Position numbers and translations under genes: made by a program. From an uncultured Collinsella sp. (GTDB lineage Bacteria; Actinomycetota; Coriobacteriia; Coriobacteriales; Coriobacteriaceae): DNA of 33,597 bases. Positions 31,828 to 33,597 of this stretch are shown here, in pieces. Position 1 is the stretch's first letter. Every line of letters starts with the position of its first letter. The stretch is from contig CABSNK010000020.1 in the NCBI GenBank assembly GCA_902479075.1, positions 1 to 33,597 of the forward strand, read 5' to 3'. The notes beneath the pieces were generated by a model that was not told the DNA's origin, did no database searches, and saw nothing but the letters and a program-made list of their open reading frames with translations.

Positions 31828-31857
31828 TTATGACAGGCAGCTCGGTAGGATTATAGT
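31828..31857 (+). promoter_or_regulatory. Candidate promoter of the LarE-like gene
   Basis: TTATGA (31828-31833), an 18-bp spacer and TATAGT (31852-31857), 34 bp before ATG 31892. Confidence 0.4.
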
Positions 31858-31891
31858 TTTCGACCGAGTACTCAATGGTAAGGATCGTTTC

Positions 31892-32770
31892 ATGCTTTCA
31901 GACACTACTGCACCTGCAGAGGAGCTTCAGGACAAACTCGCGACGCTCGAGCAGTTGCTTTTGGCATACGGACGCGTCGCCATCGGCTTTTCCGGTGGCG
32001 TCGATAGCAGCTTTTTGGCCGCGGTCTGCGCCCGCATTATGCCTGCCAGCACGCTTCTCGTTCACCTCACCACGCCGCTCATCGGCACGCCCGAACAAAC
32101 CTCGTTTGAGCGATCCGTTGACGGACAAACCAATGAGGGGCCGCATTTTAAGCTCCCCGTGCTCAATCTTTCGGTCGATCAGCTGCAGCTCCCCCAAGTA
32201 GCCTGCAACGACGCCAATCGCTGCTACCACTGCAAGCAGGCCGGCTTTACCGCCATCGTCAACCACGCCAAGTCGCTGGGCTTTTCCACCGTCATCGATG
32301 GCAGCAATGCAAGCGATCGCGGTGACTACCGCCCTGGCATGCGCGCGGCAGAAGAGCTCGGTGTACGCTCCCCTCTTATGGAGGTCGGCTTTACCAAGGA
32401 CGAAGAGCGCAAGCTGCTGCGCGCATGGGGCTATCCCGTCTGGAACCTGCCGGCGGGAGCCTGCCTTGCCACCCGCGTCCCCACGGGCGAGGAGCTTACG
32501 CGCGAGAAGGTCGATTTAATCCGCACCTGCGAGGATTACCTGCACGATCTTGACCTGGCCCAGGTTCGCGCGCGCTTGGTCGGCGGCTGCATGCATATCG
32601 AGGCCGCACCCGCAGATGTCGTCAAGATTGCCGCCCTCGGCGGCACCGCCGTCGATGCCGAGGGCAAGACCCCGCTGCCCGCCACCATCGAGTCCGCACT
32701 GCACGAGCTGGGCTGCGACCACGTCTCCCCCGAGGTCACCCCCTACATCCACGGCAACATGAATCAGTAA
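31892..32770 (+). CDS. larE: LarE-like ATP-dependent sacrificial sulfur transferase
   Basis: A 292-residue PP-loop enzyme. SGGVDSS (34-40) is the ATP-pyrophosphatase loop; GSNASDRGDYRPGMRA and WNLPAGACLATRVPTGE are family hallmarks. LarE donates sulfur to the pyridinium dithio-acid intermediate in making the nickel-pincer cofactor of lactate racemase. It has Cys111 and Cys114 (RCYHCK) plus Cys191 (ACLATR). This three-cysteine pattern resembles LarE proteins that carry a [4Fe-4S] cluster and use it repeatedly, rather than the form that sacrifices one Cys. No larB, larC or larA is in the window, so the pathway link is inferred. AAGGA lies 7 bases before ATG 31892. A REP-like element begins on its stop codon. 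Confidence 0.88.
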   Translation: MLSDTTAPAEELQDKLATLEQLLLAYGRVAIGFSGGVDSSFLAAVCARIMPASTLLVHLTTPLIGTPEQTSFERSVDGQTNEGPHFKLPVLNLSVDQLQLPQVACNDANRCYHCKQAGFTAIVNHAKSLGFSTVIDGSNASDRGDYRPGMRAAEELGVRSPLMEVGFTKDEERKLLRAWGYPVWNLPAGACLATRVPTGEELTREKVDLIRTCEDYLHDLDLAQVRARLVGGCMHIEAAPADVVKIAALGGTAVDAEGKTPLPATIESALHELGCDHVSPEVTPYIHGNMNQ

Positions 32771-32818
32771 CTTGCCAAAAAGGGACAGATTTATTTTGGC
32801 AGGTTTTATCTGGTGAAA
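32769..32818 (+). repeat. REP-like hairpin, family A copy 2
   Basis: It begins on the last two bases of the LarE stop codon, as copy 1 does at the GntR gene. AACTTGCCAAAA pairs with TTTTGGCAGGTT (12 bp, one G-T) around AGGGACAGATTTA. The rest of the gap to 32973 shows nothing I can name. Confidence 0.85.
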
Positions 32819-32973
32819 CGCCGGACAGCCCCATATACACAACCGCCGCAGCTCCATATGAGGCAAATGAATCAGTAGCGCCTATTCCAAATCATGAGTA
32901 TTTGTTCGGCGGGACGGCCTCTGCCGGCTCCTGCTAGACTGGTAGACTCCCAACCGTCCATCCAGGAGCCTCA

Positions 32974-33597
32974 ATGTCGCGCAAGTCCGCCTACAAGCAA
33001 GTGCTTTCCATCGGCACCGCCGTGGTGCTGGGGTTTGCACTGTTCACAGGGTCGCTCGACGGAGCGCCCAAGCTGCTGTCGCCGCAAAGCGATGAGCAGG
33101 CGGTAGCTCTGGCCGAGAAACAAAACGAGAGTCCCAGCCGCACCGACGACGAGGCAGACCTGGTTGCCCGACTCGAATCGGGAACAGCGAGCCCCTCGGA
33201 CTCTCAAAATAGCCAAGCCTCTGGCGATGGCTCCGATTCCGCCGCAACCGACACCGGTGACGACGGCTCAGCCGACAGTACCGTTACCCCCATCGACGAG
33301 GTCGAAAACCCCGATCTCGACCGCGCCCGCGGCGTATATCTCAGCAGCATTCCCGACTACGCCGGCAATCCCTACGTTGCCCTTCGCGCCGACAGTACGC
33401 ACCCGCTCGGCACGCCGTCATTCACACTCGATGAATACGAACGCGCTGCAGAAGAGGGCTGCTTTAAGAAGTTCACCAAGCTCGACAGCTTGGGCCGCAC
33501 CCGTAAGGCGCTCGCCTGCGTGGGCCCCGAATCGCTCGGTCAGGGTAAGCGCGGCGATATCTCGCGTATCCACCCCGCCGGATGGCACCAGCAACGC
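32974..33597 (+). CDS. Secreted DNA/RNA non-specific endonuclease (3' end cut by window)
   Basis: The first 208 codons of an exported nuclease. The N terminus has a basic start and a hydrophobic segment (VLSIGTAVVLGFALFTG), a signal peptide or membrane anchor. A Ser/Asp/Gly-rich linker of about 75 residues follows, then the nuclease fold: NPYVALR, LDSLGRTRKALACVGPESL and RGDISRIHPAGWHQQR. These match the start of the EndA-like NUC domain of streptococci (LGR-x-G and P-x-GW segments). The catalytic DRGH-type motif would lie past the window edge, so activity cannot be checked. Likely roles are nutrient nucleic acid breakdown or DNA uptake. AGGAG lies 5 bases before ATG 32974. Confidence 0.88.
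   Translation, partial: MSRKSAYKQVLSIGTAVVLGFALFTGSLDGAPKLLSPQSDEQAVALAEKQNESPSRTDDEADLVARLESGTASPSDSQNSQASGDGSDSAATDTGDDGSADSTVTPIDEVENPDLDRARGVYLSSIPDYAGNPYVALRADSTHPLGTPSFTLDEYERAAEEGCFKKFTKLDSLGRTRKALACVGPESLGQGKRGDISRIHPAGWHQQR

Overview
The window looks like chromosome of a high-GC, Gram-positive gut actinobacterium of the class Coriobacteriia, most likely Collinsella or a close relative. This rests on GC-rich third codon positions, AGGAGG-type ribosome sites, paired heterodimeric ABC exporters, a sortase-type surface protein, a Tat lipoprotein and a short actinobacterial-type SRP RNA. The genus is an inference from overall resemblance, with no marker gene to prove it. There is no rRNA, CRISPR, integrase or transposase. 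Both ends cut through genes.

Layout. 1-1774 (-): secreted FG-GAP-like protein, 3' end missing. 1775-2575: non-coding, with a 62-bp tandem array of alternating inverted 15-mers and a 30-bp-arm nested inverted repeat. 2576-3127 (-): flavodoxin. 3239-6955 (-): heterodimeric ABC exporter pair 1. 7170-7450: nested inverted repeat and SRP RNA. 7605-9339 (-): von Willebrand A surface protein, broken at a G10 tract. 9487-11268 (-): TadA fused to glycerate kinase. 11320-11409: tRNA-Ser(UGA). 11413-11997 (-): TetR regulator. 12209-12760 (+): LemA. 12922-13044: another nested inverted repeat. 13062-14114 (-): ilvE. 14403-15050 (-): DedA. 15274-15978 (+): cysE. 16087-20313 (-): MarR-regulated ABC exporter pair 2. 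20493-20783 (-): small unknown protein. 21075-21602 (+): nitroreductase. 21812-22387 (-): single-pass membrane protein. 22471-23688 (-): Fis-type regulator with a decayed AAA domain. 23954-24988 (-): YeiH. 25182-25883 (+): GntR regulator. 25997-27844 (-): glmS. 28040-29602 (-): amino-acid ABC permease and binding lipoprotein without an ATPase. 29848-30960 (+): LacI regulator. 31074-31724 (-): HAD phosphatase. 31892-32770 (+): LarE-like PP-loop enzyme. 32974-end (+): secreted nuclease, cut.

The genes are mostly housekeeping or transport units with local regulators. The MarR protein probably controls the exporter pair it overlaps, through two copies of one operator sequence. The GntR and Fis-type regulators flank yeiH, and LacI is divergent from the amino-acid uptake genes. 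The least ordinary material is non-coding: the 62-bp array, three very long nested hairpins with unrelated arm sequences, and two families of short REP-like hairpins, three copies of which lie at the stop codon of a gene. Two coding oddities also stand out: the apparently phase-variable surface protein and the TadA-glycerate kinase fusion.
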